A DNA stretch of 64,000 nucleotides from Evernia prunastri (lineage: Eukaryota > Ascomycota > Lecanoromycetes > Lecanorales > Parmeliaceae). The DNA lies in the NCBI GenBank assembly GCA_003184365.1, contig NKYR01000048.1, positions 61,018 through 125,017 on the forward strand, given 5' to 3'. Positions 33,638 to 44,530 of this stretch are shown in pieces; position 1 is the first letter of the stretch, and every line of letters begins with the position of its first letter. The position numbers and the translations under genes were made by a program. The notes beneath the pieces were generated by a model. That model had not been told where the DNA came from. It made no database searches and saw only the letters and a list, made by a program, of their open reading frames with translations.

Positions 33638-34126
33638 TCAGGAATCGAAAGTGTGAGCTTCAATCAGTTCGCTCGAGCCCACGGGTAAAGTCAATTCGAC
33701 ATCCTTGCTGAGACCGTACATTATGACATCGAGTAGCTGGTTAGGACCAGCCTTCCCCTCCCCACCCAAATGTGGCGGCGGTGCAACACACACGTCTCTC
33801 AGAACGCTTGCGCCAACGACGATGTCTCTCCACGTCAATGTGTCCTCCCCATCTTTCAGGTCAATTTTGATGACGCAGGCGCCATAAAACCCTTTTTGGA
33901 TGAAATGAGCCGGTAACTTGAACCCAACCTTGACCGTGCGACCGAAAGCAACAGGCGTGTTGAGAGCTCGACCGGCCGTCATCTGGTTGATGGCTTGAGT
34001 GCAGACGGTGTATGTAGTAGATACGAGTTGAGTTTGCCCGGGAGGCTTTTGTTCGTAGCATCCGTCTCTGGTGGCCGATAGGGTTGATGCGTTCAGTAGT
34101 GGGAGGACGAGGAGAGGATTCACCAT
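33638..34126 (-). CDS. Small secreted cysteine-containing protein
   Basis: Single-exon frame of 162 residues starting at ATG 34126. The N-terminus MVNPLLVLPLLNASTLSA is a plausible signal peptide. The mature part has four Cys (DGCYEQ, YTVCTQ, YGACVI, RDVCVA), enough for two disulfides. It also has PVAFGRTVKVGF and DTLTWRDIVVGASVL, which look like a folded beta domain. I do not recognise a named family. Size, secretion signal and paired Cys fit a small secreted or effector-like protein, but there is no direct evidence of such a role. An in-frame ATG-like start 72 bp upstream would hide the signal peptide, so I prefer 34126. Its nearest neighbour upstream is the flavoprotein monooxygenase, transcribed in the same direction. 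Confidence 0.65.
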   Translation of the reverse strand: MVNPLLVLPLLNASTLSATRDGCYEQKPPGQTQLVSTTYTVCTQAINQMTAGRALNTPVAFGRTVKVGFKLPAHFIQKGFYGACVIKIDLKDGEDTLTWRDIVVGASVLRDVCVAPPPHLGGEGKAGPNQLLDVIMYGLSKDVELTLPVGSSELIEAHTFDS

Positions 34127-34915
34127 GACTGATAGGTAAGTGGGAGACAGTTTCTGAAGGGAAGAGTGACGCAGGGCCGGATCTTTAAAGCTCTCCAAGC
34201 TTCTGGTGTGCTGTTGCGCGCTTAACCGCGTCCTGATCGCTTCATTTGCGCAAGCCTCTGTGGGTTCGCATATCGCAAGTCAGCTCGGAAAATGCGTAGA
34301 TGCATATCTAGGGAACGTGCTAAACTCGCAGCTTCTCTTTCGACATTCAGCTACGTCGTATCAAAATATTGTATGCTTCGACTCTGAAATTGCAGCAGAC
34401 CTACGATCCAATTTACCTCCACTTCAAGGTCTCTGAACTGTGACCTTTATATTGACTGCAACTTCCAGGTTTGAGAAAAACGAGAGATCACTAGGACTTC
34501 ATTTGACTGCACAGAGTATCCGGAATGAGAGCGAACTGCAGAAAATACAGCCAAAGATGCACCAAGGTTCGGATTCAGCAACCCCTTGGGAAACGGTATG
34601 TCGCATTATCAAGTGGCAATCAATAGCAAGATCGATGAGAGCTCAGAACATTGGTCACAGAGGATATCACGTATCATACATTGTTTTCGCTTCCTTACTG
34701 GGTCTTTTGTCGTCTTGGCAGGTCACCAGTCTAGCTCCCATGACCCCATTGAATCTTCTCGAGCATCTGTCTGAGACCAAAATTTTGCATTTTAATAGTC
34801 CTTGAGATTGCAGTTCAAGTGATCCGGTTTGAATTTGCCATCTAGCAGCTGAGGACAACACGTCGAGAAGGTTGATCGCAGTACTGCAAAGAAGACTAAT
34901 GTTGTACGTCAAAGC
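34127..34915. other. Gene-free region
   Basis: About 790 bp between the flavoprotein stop and the secreted-protein start. Plus-strand frames here (34206-34436, 34440-34805) show no motifs. Confidence 0.35.
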
Positions 34916-36769
34916 CTATGCCGTTTCATAGGCTACTCTCCTGTCTTTTTGAGGAACCTCCTCTCTTTCCAAATCTACCTCGCCCGTTCGAGAGCTTGGC
35001 TTAGATTCGCTCATTTGCTGGCTGCCAAGGCTGACACTCTTCTCCACGACTACGAACCTTTCAAAGTACTTCGATAGGCTTGCTCCGTCTCCCAAAGCAC
35101 AGACAGTCCCGATCGTTCCGTCAGGCCTCGTTACAATCACTGCGCCCTTGGAAACTGGGATGCCGTATCTTCCATGCGCCGAACCGTCGACATCATAGAA
35201 CGCGCTGCCAAAGCATGTGGTACCCAGCTTCTCGTCTGGTGAGCCTGCTTCGTTGCTGCCGGCAATGATGGTGACACCTTGGAAGATGTCCACTGGGTAG
35301 CGCAAGAAGCTTGTCGGACCGTCTAGGTACTTTCGGAAGTCCTTGCTAGAGGCTTGCGTCTGGCTTGGGTCCCCACAGAAAAGCATGATGGTGAATTTGC
35401 CACAGTTTTTAGTCACGGTATGGACACGCAGAGGGACTTGGAACCCTGGTCGTTGCACAAGAACATCAGGAGCACGCTCTCCAGGACTGATCTTTTGAGA
35501 GACTGCAGTTGTTGAGGCGATGACGGTGACGTCGTCTGTGGGATACGTAATGCCAAGTCCAGTGTTCAAGGACGCATTCTTCTTGTATACTTCCGTGAGT
35601 AATTGGTGAGCGTCCGCGTCAGGATCACCTTTAAGCTGTTCTGGAATCTCGCCTCCTGTGAGTACGGATATGATCTTGTCTTGTTCAATAATCAGCTGCG
35701 CGATCGGTCTGCGCTCAGTAGCGTAGGTGTCGAGAGCCTCCTCTGAGAGCCAACCGTTGATACGTCCAGCCAACTTCCAGGAAAGATTGACAGCATCGTG
35801 CACCCCGGTGTTCATGCCCTGTGCGGCACCCGAGGAATGAGTGTGCGCCGCATCTCCAGCGAGAAAGATCCGGTCGTTCTTTCTGTAGTCGGATGCTAGA
35901 CGCTGACCAACGGAATATACCGTCCACCAGTCCACCGTCCTGAACTCGAGCGTGAATGGCGCCAACGCTTTCTGGGCTTCTCGGATCACATCTTCCTTAG
36001 AGATGTTCGCGCCAATCTCCTCCCACAGCCTCCCCGGCAAGGCGAAGCCTACGCGCGTTACCCCGTGGTCGAGACAAGCCCAGAGAATGGACCCATGAGT
36101 CCGGGATTCGATGCCACAAATACCTTTTCGAGCTTCCGGCATGTTCGTGTCCACCACACCGTCAATACGTATCCAGTGCCGATTGCTTTTCTCGCCTTCG
36201 AATTGGATGCCAGCAAGCTCCCTTACCTTTGAGCGCCCACCGTCGGCACCGATGATGTACTTGCTTCGTATTGATATCATTCCCTCATCTTGAGTCTCCA
36301 GGAGGACCGACTTGACTGCAAACTCTTCATCTCTGGGCCCAACGTCAAAGTCAACCAATCTGGCTCCATAATGAACGCCCCTCCCATTGTATCTGCTATA
36401 CCCATCACGTATAACATCTTCGGTATATCTCTGTCTGCAAAGAAGCAGGTAGTCAAAGAAAGTATCGCCAATGTTCGAAGATGCCGCGGTGAGACTCTCA
36501 ACCCGCTCTCCATCCTTGTATGACACCTGTCCGCGCACTACGAATCCAATCTGCCCCAAAGCGTCTGCGAGGTCCAGTTGATCGAACATCTCCAGCGTAC
36601 GTGGTGCTATCATCGCCGCGCGTCCATATGCGCTCTGTATGGCTCGCTCGTGCTGTTCTACTACATATGTGGAAACGCCACAGCGCGCAAGGCAGTATGC
36701 GGTCAGGAGGCCGACGGGACCGCCGCCGCAGATGAGGACGTCAACTTGGTCTGCCGGTTCATCCTGCAT
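34916..36769 (-). CDS. FAD-dependent aromatic monooxygenase (phenol 2-monooxygenase-like)
   Basis: Single-exon enzyme of 617 residues that would hydroxylate a phenolic substrate with NADPH, O2 and FAD. The FAD dinucleotide motif CGGGPVGLLTAYCLARCG lies at 14-31, the DG motif GADGGRSKVRE at 174-184 and the GD motif FLAGDAAHTHSS at 302-313, followed by GMNTGVHDAVNL. The C-terminal 200 residues (FQVPLRVHTV, GIPVSKGAVIVTRPDGTIG) match the thioredoxin-like dimerisation domain of phenol hydroxylases. The final 40 residues are a charged tail. There is no signal peptide. Such enzymes appear both in aromatic catabolism and in tailoring of aromatic polyketides. The NR-PKS is 12 kb away, so a link is possible but unproven. 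Confidence 0.9.
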   Translation of the reverse strand: MQDEPADQVDVLICGGGPVGLLTAYCLARCGVSTYVVEQHERAIQSAYGRAAMIAPRTLEMFDQLDLADALGQIGFVVRGQVSYKDGERVESLTAASSNIGDTFFDYLLLCRQRYTEDVIRDGYSRYNGRGVHYGARLVDFDVGPRDEEFAVKSVLLETQDEGMISIRSKYIIGADGGRSKVRELAGIQFEGEKSNRHWIRIDGVVDTNMPEARKGICGIESRTHGSILWACLDHGVTRVGFALPGRLWEEIGANISKEDVIREAQKALAPFTLEFRTVDWWTVYSVGQRLASDYRKNDRIFLAGDAAHTHSSGAAQGMNTGVHDAVNLSWKLAGRINGWLSEEALDTYATERRPIAQLIIEQDKIISVLTGGEIPEQLKGDPDADAHQLLTEVYKKNASLNTGLGITYPTDDVTVIASTTAVSQKISPGERAPDVLVQRPGFQVPLRVHTVTKNCGKFTIMLFCGDPSQTQASSKDFRKYLDGPTSFLRYPVDIFQGVTIIAGSNEAGSPDEKLGTTCFGSAFYDVDGSAHGRYGIPVSKGAVIVTRPDGTIGTVCALGDGASLSKYFERFVVVEKSVSLGSQQMSESKPSSRTGEVDLEREEVPQKDRRVAYETA

Positions 36770-37726
36770 TGTGATGGGGTTTGGGAAGCTTTTTTAGCAA
36801 TACTTGGTTTTGAACTTGGATCAAGCAGGTCGAAGACCTTCCGCTAGCCTTGTCGTGGCCAACGAAGACGGCTACTCAGTCCCCTAATACTTTTTTAGCA
36901 AAACAGATGGACTACCTCAAAACTGAGTCACACAAAACATTGATTTCGCTTAGTCAGATGAGGGAGCAAATCGCGAACCCTGGTGACCGAATGACGACAT
37001 TGTGCAGTGGTCAGCGAAGGATCCGCAGTGCTAAGCATGCACGAGTGCGGCAAGCTTTCTCGTTAATTCTACAACAATATCTCTGTACAACACTTATCCT
37101 TAATCAATAAATTGGACAAACAATTCAGCTTTCGAGATCAATACAGCATTCTCAGTTCTATCAATTCATAATATCCCAACCCGACAGATGTTGCGTGGTC
37201 AAGATGGAGAGAAGTATCTCAGGAGCCTTCAAATACAATAGTCTGCGGTCGCGATCAATTCTATCAGTATCTCACCCAGTGTGTTCGTACTGAACGGCGG
37301 GGTCGACAAGGATCAAAGCAAGCCCAAAACCAGTGCCGGTCACGCTCGCATGCAGGGAAAAAAAGCTAGCGACAAGGTGAAGACATGCGAGCGAAACAGA
37401 CTCAAGTACGAACTCGGCTGCGCATCACATTCTCAGGCGAACACACATTCACACAGCGAAAAAACCCATCATCAAAGCCAACTCTCCTTGTAACCAAATA
37501 TCTTAGCAACGTATATGTTAACTGACTTCGAAGCACTTGCTCTCTCTCTCTTCCTCTCTCTCTCTCTCAATGTTTCTATACAGCCTAAGGCTCGAGGTTT
37601 CCAACCCAGCGACCCCGCATTGACGGCTTCGACCTTGATTCCTGCAATGTATGTAGACCATGACAGAGTCAGCCGCGTTTCACTTCCGGCAAGCACCTCA
37701 CCCATCCGGCTACCTTTCCTGCCTCC
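36770..37726. other. Upstream region of the flavoprotein gene
   Basis: About 960 bp with no supported gene. It includes a CT-rich microsatellite (CTCTCTCTCTTCCTCTCTCT) at 37541-37569. Confidence 0.4.
37541..37569. repeat. CT microsatellite
   Basis: Imperfect (CT)n run of about 29 bases, interrupted once by TTC. Confidence 0.8.
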
Positions 37727-38622
37727 TCATATGTGCCCTGCTTGGGAGTAGGCGAAGCGGTCCAGCAATTGCCCATACGCCCCAACAACGGCTTTCGCCT
37801 CCGGCGCTTCATTCACCGCAATGCAGAAATGGCCGTACACATCTTCAGGCCGGTAAGAACGCCAGATATCCCGCGCCTGTTGAAACACGAGCATCACGAG
37901 ACCGACGACATGATCGACATGTATCAAGCGGATGATGGAAGTGCCGGGAACGACGTAGGGGAAAAAACCAAGGTTCCTCCATGTTTTCTATATCCCAGAG
38001 CACCCGTACCCCACGAGGCTTTTGCAAAGGCTGCACCGGAGGTCAAAGCAAAGTAATTGTTGCTCGTGCCGTAGATTCCACAGGTACAGACGAAGAAAGC
38101 CCCCACTCCGCCTTGCGCCGCGGCTGCCAGGATGAGTCCGTCGCTGGCGCCATTGGGTGTGCAGTACGCATCGGTCATGCGGACGTGGCCGGGTTTGCTG
38201 TCGTTGAAAGGGTGTCATTGCGGTATGTAAGTGCCGAGCTCGCTGTGATCAACAAAGTTTTCAGTGCCGCTGAGATGGAGCTGTATGGGATTGCTCGGAA
38301 CTCCAATCGCTATGATACCTGAGGACAGCCTCTGTCACAGGCACATTGAAGGACACTGCGCAGTTGATAGTGATGCTGTAACTCCTCAAGTCTGCCGTGC
38401 CCCTCAAATGTGCCATGGATGACGGCGAGGTTGCCCAGCGTCGTGAGCGCGGTATCAAGAGCTGTAGAACGAAGGTAGGCTCTGATCGTGATGTCCGGGT
38501 GTGTTTGGCGGAAGACTGTCAGGAATGCCCCTTTACTTAATGATTTTAATCACACTCACTGCATACAGACAAAACGAGGAGACGAGACCGCCAACTTGTG
38601 CGGAAGCGCCAAGGAATAGCAT
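37727..38622 (-). pseudogene. Decayed NAD(P)-binding Rossmann protein (SDR/NmrA/epimerase-like)
   Basis: Pieces of one protein can be followed down the minus strand but change frame. MLFLGASAQVGGLVSS (glycine motif, from 38622) is followed by THPDITIRAYLRSTALDTAL and VIHGTFEGHGRLEE. After a frame change comes ITINCAVSFNVPVTEAVLR, then GTENFVDHSELGTYIPQ, which hits an in-frame TGA. It resumes as PFNDSKPGHVRM, GGVGAFFVCTCGIYGTSNN, and in yet another frame RLIHVDHVVGLVMLVFQQAR to the stop at 37727. The order matches atypical extended SDRs of the nucleoside-diphosphate-sugar epimerase/NmrA type. Some breaks could be introns, but the TGA and the frame changes around 38390 and 37990 make an intact gene unlikely. 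Confidence 0.7.
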
Positions 38623-39266
38623 GAGGCCATTTAAGAGTAGCTACTCCGTACAAGATATTACGGGAACTTCATCTCCTTTTGCTCGTTTCTCAGCGCGTGC
38701 TCAGTACGCGTTCTGTAGTGGCAGTCAACCTCGCAAGACTGCGAAAAGAATGGAGCCATGATTTGAAATCCCACATTTTCTGAATTGCCGTCGGTCTTGT
38801 ACCTGAGATGGCCTGTCTTCAAACCCAGACCTGATCAATGCAAGAACAGCGCTGACAGAGCATGTCCCAGCCCGGCTTGGGAAGTTGCTGTTCCACCGTA
38901 CATATCCAGCGAAAAGCTCGTCCACAAATCTCCCTCGAATGAACGCGTGTCTTTCACCACTGGAGCATATCCAAGGGCCGAACAATGGGTCTTATGTTCC
39001 TAGGAGTGAGACTGACCTACCTACGTATCCCCCACTGTAAGGTCCTCCCACTCTGCCGTTTGACTGGCTGCGCAACAATTGCACGCGGCAAAACCACTCT
39101 TGCCCCCCCCCCCACAGGCGCCCAAAGCGTGAAACCCCACATGCGAAGAAAGTCCATGCAGGGCGATCAGTGCGCGTATCTAATCAGCACGACCAAATCA
39201 CCTCACCATAAGACGACCCTACTCGATACGATTAAAATCTGATCGAGTGAAGAAGAAACCTGAAAG
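38623..39266. other. Region with no supported gene
   Basis: About 640 bp. It includes a 12-base poly-C at 39103-39114. A minus-strand frame (38725-38985) of 86 codons has no recognisable motifs and may be part of the decayed neighbour. Confidence 0.35.
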
Positions 39267-39791
39267 ATGGCCTACCCCTCCTACAAACCGCTTTGCATCC
39301 TCGGTCTCCTCTCCCTTCTACTTCACCCCCTCTTCTCGACCGCATCAACAATCCCTCCCTCCTCACCACCCCCCACCTCCTCCCCGCACCCCACCCCCTT
39401 CAACGGCACAACCCGCTGCGTCCTCCCCCTCCCGCCCCTCGACCCCATCGACCCTTCAACATGCCGCCTCGTCTTCGAAACCCTCCTCCTCGCCCCGGAC
39501 GCCAACACCCCCAACCTGTACCGCTCGCACGATTTCCCATACGCGCCCATACCGATCGCGTTCCGGCCCGGCTGCGCGGTCAGCCTCGACCGGAAGACGG
39601 GGCGCCCGGAGATCGTCATCTCGAAGCGGCGCATCGTGGACTACGCGCGGCAGGTGGTGCTGCTGTGCTGGGAATTCGGGCAAGGGGGGTGGAAGCGGAT
39701 TGACGGGGACGAGGACTGGATCGTGATTGTTTCCGGGGGGTCAAGAGGGGATGGGAATGGGGATGGGGCGTGGCTCGAAGCCCGGGGTTGA
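39267..39791 (+). CDS. Small secreted Cys-containing protein, hypothetical
   Basis: Single-exon frame of 174 residues. The N-terminal MAYPSYKPLCILGLLSLLLH, followed by a small-residue stretch near STAST, is a good signal peptide. A Pro/Ser-rich linker leads to a domain with four Cys: TTRCVLP, PSTCRLVF, RPGCAVSLD and VVLLCWEF. Conserved-looking blocks are PYAPIPIAFRPGC and PEIVISKRRIVDYARQ. I do not recognise a named family; the layout is typical of conserved small secreted proteins of ascomycetes. Strong C-rich codon use in the first half is a local composition effect. No neighbour suggests a role. Confidence 0.7.
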   Translation: MAYPSYKPLCILGLLSLLLHPLFSTASTIPPSSPPPTSSPHPTPFNGTTRCVLPLPPLDPIDPSTCRLVFETLLLAPDANTPNLYRSHDFPYAPIPIAFRPGCAVSLDRKTGRPEIVISKRRIVDYARQVVLLCWEFGQGGWKRIDGDEDWIVIVSGGSRGDGNGDGAWLEARG

Positions 39792-42102
39792 TCGTTGCGG
39801 TAGAGCTGCTTGAGGGGTGTTTCGGATGCGAGTGTCTCGAAGGCGGAGTCGGTCTTGTGCTACTATTGATCGGCTGGACGTTGGGGCTTCTCGTCCATGT
39901 ATGCACTGCCTTCTCTTGGGCGCCGAGGCGAGTGATCCGGGTAGTACTCATCTCATGATCGAGCACGCTGCGCCTATTGCCCCACGGACTTGGGTCGAAT
40001 ATATCCAACATACGAGAGAAAAATCCAGCACGTTGATCTCCCACCACCCTGCTCCACCTTGTCGAGTCGCGAAAGCCGAGGATAAAATACGCTCAAGGAA
40101 ATTGTTGAAACTGCTTTGTCCATACCATACGACATCAACATCTCAGCAAATCTCTCGGTAGAAGCTTCCGTCACCGTAAGAGTCGCCGCCAGTTTATCGC
40201 GCCTAGCGTGCTCTGCTCGCTCCCTGGACGAATTTGGTCAATCGCTCGCAAGCAATTCCACACCGGTGTCCTTCATATCTCGCTATACCCATCCAGACCC
40301 GAATCGGGGTCCATCCACGCATCTTCTGTCATTGCTACGAGCCAACCGGATTGGATAAGAATGGGGCTTTTGTTAAATGATAGGAGGAAGTAGAAGGAGG
40401 AGGAGGAGGAGGAGGAGAAAACTCGAAGCAGAACGGAGAGGAGGACGACGTAGCACTGCACGCCACAACCAGCCTTTGTTGCTGCACGCTCAGCTTTACT
40501 CCTGACAGAAGGCGCACCCTGGAGATCCTCAAGGGAATGCAAGTGCTTATCCTTTCTTGTCCTTTCCTTCTTGCATCCATCGCCCCGACATAACTCTCCG
40601 TTCCTCCAACCATGCCCCCACCCCCCTGTTCTCAAACGCCCACTTCACCTGACCCTCAGATCGCATAGTCCCACACTGCATTCCACTCCCACTTCAACCC
40701 CCCACCAGCCCTCCCTGCCAAAGACCCACCATCTCTCCCACAACACGTCCCCCTCGCCCCTCCCCTCCAACGCCAACCCAAACAAATTCCGACCCCAAAA
40801 CATGCGGAGGTCAAATGTGGGAGTGAACGGGGGTTCAGAGTAGCTGTGCTGCGCTAGGGATCAGCAGTTCCCACGATGGAAAAAGGAACAACATCAACCA
40901 CCACCACCACCACAATCGCCCCAGGAGAAAAAGCCCTACACAACTCCCCAGTCGCTCGTGCTTGAAAGAACCACACGCACCAGACGCCCCCGCCTACTTC
41001 CCTCCTCGCACACGGACAAAAACGAACAGACCTCCACGGGAGCTGCAGACGACCGATGACGGGCGCCTGTCTCCGGTACCAGATCGCGTTTCTGTATTCT
41101 GGCAGAGATAGGGTTCCAAGGTATGGGAAACAGACAGAGGAGGAGGACATTAGTATTAGTATGTGTGTATACGGCGGGAAGGAGATCGGCATGAGCGTTA
41201 CGTACGTAGGTGGGCTGGGAGTCGGGAGGGAAGGAGGGAGGGAGGGAAGGGGGTGAGGGGATAGTGGAGTGGAGGAGAGAAGAGGATGGGAGAGTTCGAG
41301 GAGATCGAGGGGTGATGGGGGCGGGAAAACGAGAGGAGAGGACATGTCGGTGAGGACGGACGACCGGTTGGCGGAGGATAGAGTTGCGAGCGGAGGGCGA
41401 ATAATAGGCAAGAGAGAGGGGGAGGAAAGAGAGAAAGAAAAGACAGGAAGGGAGGTCTTGAGGATATCCTCGGCGAAGATGATCTGTTCTGTCCTGTTCC
41501 GTCCAGTTAGGGCAAGAAGCAGAGAGCGGGGGCTAATCCAGCAGAGAAACAAAACACTCCTTGATAAGGTAGCGTGTAGCAATCGAAAAAACGTCGCGTG
41601 GTGTACAGCAGTCAAGGTCAAGGACGGAAAATTTCAATCTTGTTTTCATTCCTTCCCTATCAGAACGCTAGATGACTACAGCAGTCAAAATTCATAATTC
41701 ATCCACCCCGTTACCGACGCAGTGAGGTAGTAATTGTCTCGACCTTTCCCTGGGTGCAGAAAGAGGTTTCATCTGATCCATTTCGCGGCCGGTGTTGACG
41801 TTGTCGTGTTTGCCACTCCCTTTCGAATAACAAACAAATCAAAGCTTGAGTAAAGAAGGGTAAAAAAAAAAGAAAAGATCCTCCTATCCAGCAATTTTTT
41901 CCCCCGGGCAGAAAGGGACAACACCAAGGAAAAGACTGGCTAGAATACATCTCGCCCAATTCCGACAGCGACGTCAACAGGAACCCCTCCCCGCAATCGG
42001 TGGCAGGACCAAGCGACAAACGCCACAGCAACCTTTATTCCGGCACTTAACGATTGCTCTCCACCTCCTCGACGGCGCTTGCGGTGAGCGAAGCCAAAAG
42101 GC
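39792..42102. other. Long region without a supported gene, purine/pyrimidine-biased
   Basis: About 2.3 kb. It has a GGA-repeat at 40380-40420, C-rich DNA at 40610-40800 and a G/A-rich stretch at 41200-41470. Long frames here (40854-41621 minus, 41269-41697 plus) only mirror the base bias and show no motifs. The laccase 3' UTR lies at the right end. Confidence 0.45.
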
Positions 42103-44530
42103 TCAGATGCCCGAGTCGTCCTGGGTGTAGTCCGGGCGACCAAAGGTCCCGTTGTGCTCCGCGAGCCAGGTGTCCCAGCCCTTGCAGGTCTGCTGGGTGG
42201 CGGCGAGGCTGCCGATCGAGGGCAGGATCTCGCTCTGGCGCTCGAGGATCTGCAGGGCGAGGCCGGAAGAGGCGTGCCAGGCTGTGGATGATGGTTAGCT
42301 CGTGGCTCAAATACCCGTTCAAGAAAGGCATTGCGCGTAGAGATCATTGTGAGTGAGGGGGTAGAGATCGGGTGCAAGAGGAGGAGAGAGAGGGTATCTC
42401 ACCGATGTGGCAGTGCATAAGCCACACTCCTGGGTTATCGGGCTTGAACGCAATGGCTAGATAGCCTCCGAAAGGCAGAAGCGCAACGTCCCTTCGCGGG
42501 GGGTTGTCGAAGTTGAAGGTGTTGATGCTGGTAGTGATGTTGTAAGGATCTGTGCTTTGGGCAAGGATGACAAAGTCATGGCCATGAAGATGAATGGGAT
42601 GGTTGTTGAGGGCAAGGGTCTTGGAAGGGAAGTTGGGGTCCTGGACGGTAAGGTTCTGGGCGGTAAGGACGAGGAAGACATAACCCTCGGTGTAGTTCTC
42701 TGGAATCACGGCGTACTCCGGGTTGAAGGTGGTGTTGTCGAGGTTCAAGATCGTCGGGTCTGAGAAATCGAGCCTAGAGGTTGTCTCAGTGTGTATTCGA
42801 GGGTGAACATGACGCTGCATAAGTTGATGAGGCAAAATCATTACTCACCATAGGGGAGTATCTGTCAGATCCCACCTGAAGAAACCATGACCATTCAAGG
42901 TGCTTTTGTCAATCAAAGCTTCGAAAGTGTCGTCGAGCACATCGTTCACTGGATGATGGTCGATTTGCCATGGCACAACTGGCACGAGGCTCTTTAGAGG
43001 TGGATCGCTGCAGGTAGTATTGAAGTCTGCCTGCTTCGAGGTTGGGAGGGCTGTGCTCTTTGGATCATAACGAATGATACCTGTTTGATTATCATAGGAG
43101 GTGTCGCCGTTGTTATTTATATGGCCGCAACCTGATGCTACTATAGTGCGGATCCAGTAGTTGCCGTCTGCTTGAGTCGGGGCAGATGGATCCGCTTCGA
43201 CAATAACCGAATATCTCTGACCTAGAAACAATTAAAATAAAACAACCGGCAATGGCATGATGACTTTACCTATTCCAACTTGGATCGAATTATTCTTGAA
43301 AGGGTGAATGGGTACAAAATCGGTAGTGACGACCTGAAGCAAGTGATTGTCGATGGAAAAGATGAGACCAGCCTCAGTAGATGAGTTAATCAATCTAATA
43401 AGATACCGCTTTCCTTTTTCGAAGATCTTGCTAAATATTGGCTTGCGATCCTTGGCGGGTACACAAAAAGAATCCGTAGAATTACATTGAAAGTTTCCTG
43501 TCAGGTAGTTAGCAAATTGCTTTTCGAATCACTTTTCTATTCCTACCAGTGCCATTGAGAATTACTGAATTCATTGGGGGATCCGCCCCTCGGATACCTT
43601 GTGGCGGACTGCCAAGCTCGGTTTGGAAGTCCTGGAATGCACTTCGATGGCTCCAGTCACTTATCAGTATGGGGTCCCAAGCCTCGTCCCAGTTGGCACT
43701 AGATGGGCCATGGATAAGCAGAGGACCAGCGACACCATCCGGGTATTGAAGTGAGTAATGACTGTGGTACCAAGAGTGACCGTACTGGGTCGCCTTGAAA
43801 TTGTATGTGTACGTGTCACCAGTAGCAATGGGACACTGTGTCACGCCGTTAACTCCATCAGCTTCGTTTGTGTGGAGTTGCCGGATGCCATGCCAATGGA
43901 TTGTGGTTCCATTGTCTTCCAAATAATTGGTAACGTGAACAGTCTAAGCAAACTTTGTCAGCTTTCAAAGACCAAAGTATGTCACGACACCATCTCTACG
44001 ATGTCGAGGGCTACAGGGCAGGATTGGATTCTCTCGACTTCTGACGTACAATGTCGTCACCCCAGCAAGCCTCCAGCAATGGCCCAGGGTAAGTGTTGTT
44101 CAAGACTTTGCCCTCAGGTTTAAGGTAACCGTCGGGGGATATCGTCTGGCCTGTCACGTTGAGCCAGAACTCTCGCTTAATACCTTGCGGCCAAAATTTC
44201 TCGTAATTGGTATTGATGCTTGATCGAGATATGTCAGTGAAAATATGCTCCACCATTTGGCTCGTTCAAATCTCACTCGTATTGGCTAAAAGCCGGCTGG
44301 TCAGATGCGGTGTCGCGAAGCCAGCAATCTCGGCTGTCCGCAGTATTGCAATTTTCCCAGCCAGGGAGAGCAGGGTATTCGCAAGTGAACCCAGGCGTTG
44401 CCGTCTCTGGATGAACATGGACCTTTATATCGCTCAAAGGTAACGGCTTTTGGAGTCCATATCCGTCCCAAGAAGGAGAAAAAGACAATAGTTGCAGGAG
44501 AGCTTCTGAACAGCTTTTGAAGAAACCCAT
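42103..44530 (-). CDS. Laccase (ascomycete multicopper oxidase)
   Basis: Oxidises phenols with four copper ions while reducing O2 to water. At least seven exons on the minus strand carry all copper-binding motifs in order: TIHWHGIRQ, HSWYHSHYSLQYPDG, HPIHLHGHDF and WLMHCHIG joined by splicing to WHASSGLALQI. Domain 1 starts DINTNYEKFWPQG; the join Tyr-Asp falls on GA/GTGAGA to CAAG/CATC. The protein ends DDSGI and then stops (42103-42105), so it is encoded already ending at the DSG[IVL] site. The length is about 580 residues. I chose ATG 44530. The first residues (MGFFKSCSEALLQLLSFSPS) make a weak signal peptide, so the true start may be in an upstream exon. It lies 4.1 kb from the NR-PKS on the same strand, consistent with oxidative coupling of a phenolic product (inference). 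Confidence 0.9.

Noticed and set aside
38725..38985. 86-codon minus-strand frame upstream of the SDR pseudogene
   Set aside because: No recognisable motif; it could not be joined to the pseudogene.
40854..41621. 255-codon minus-strand frame rich in Ser, Pro and Leu
   Set aside because: It mirrors a G/A-rich strand bias and shows no domain, signal or splice context.
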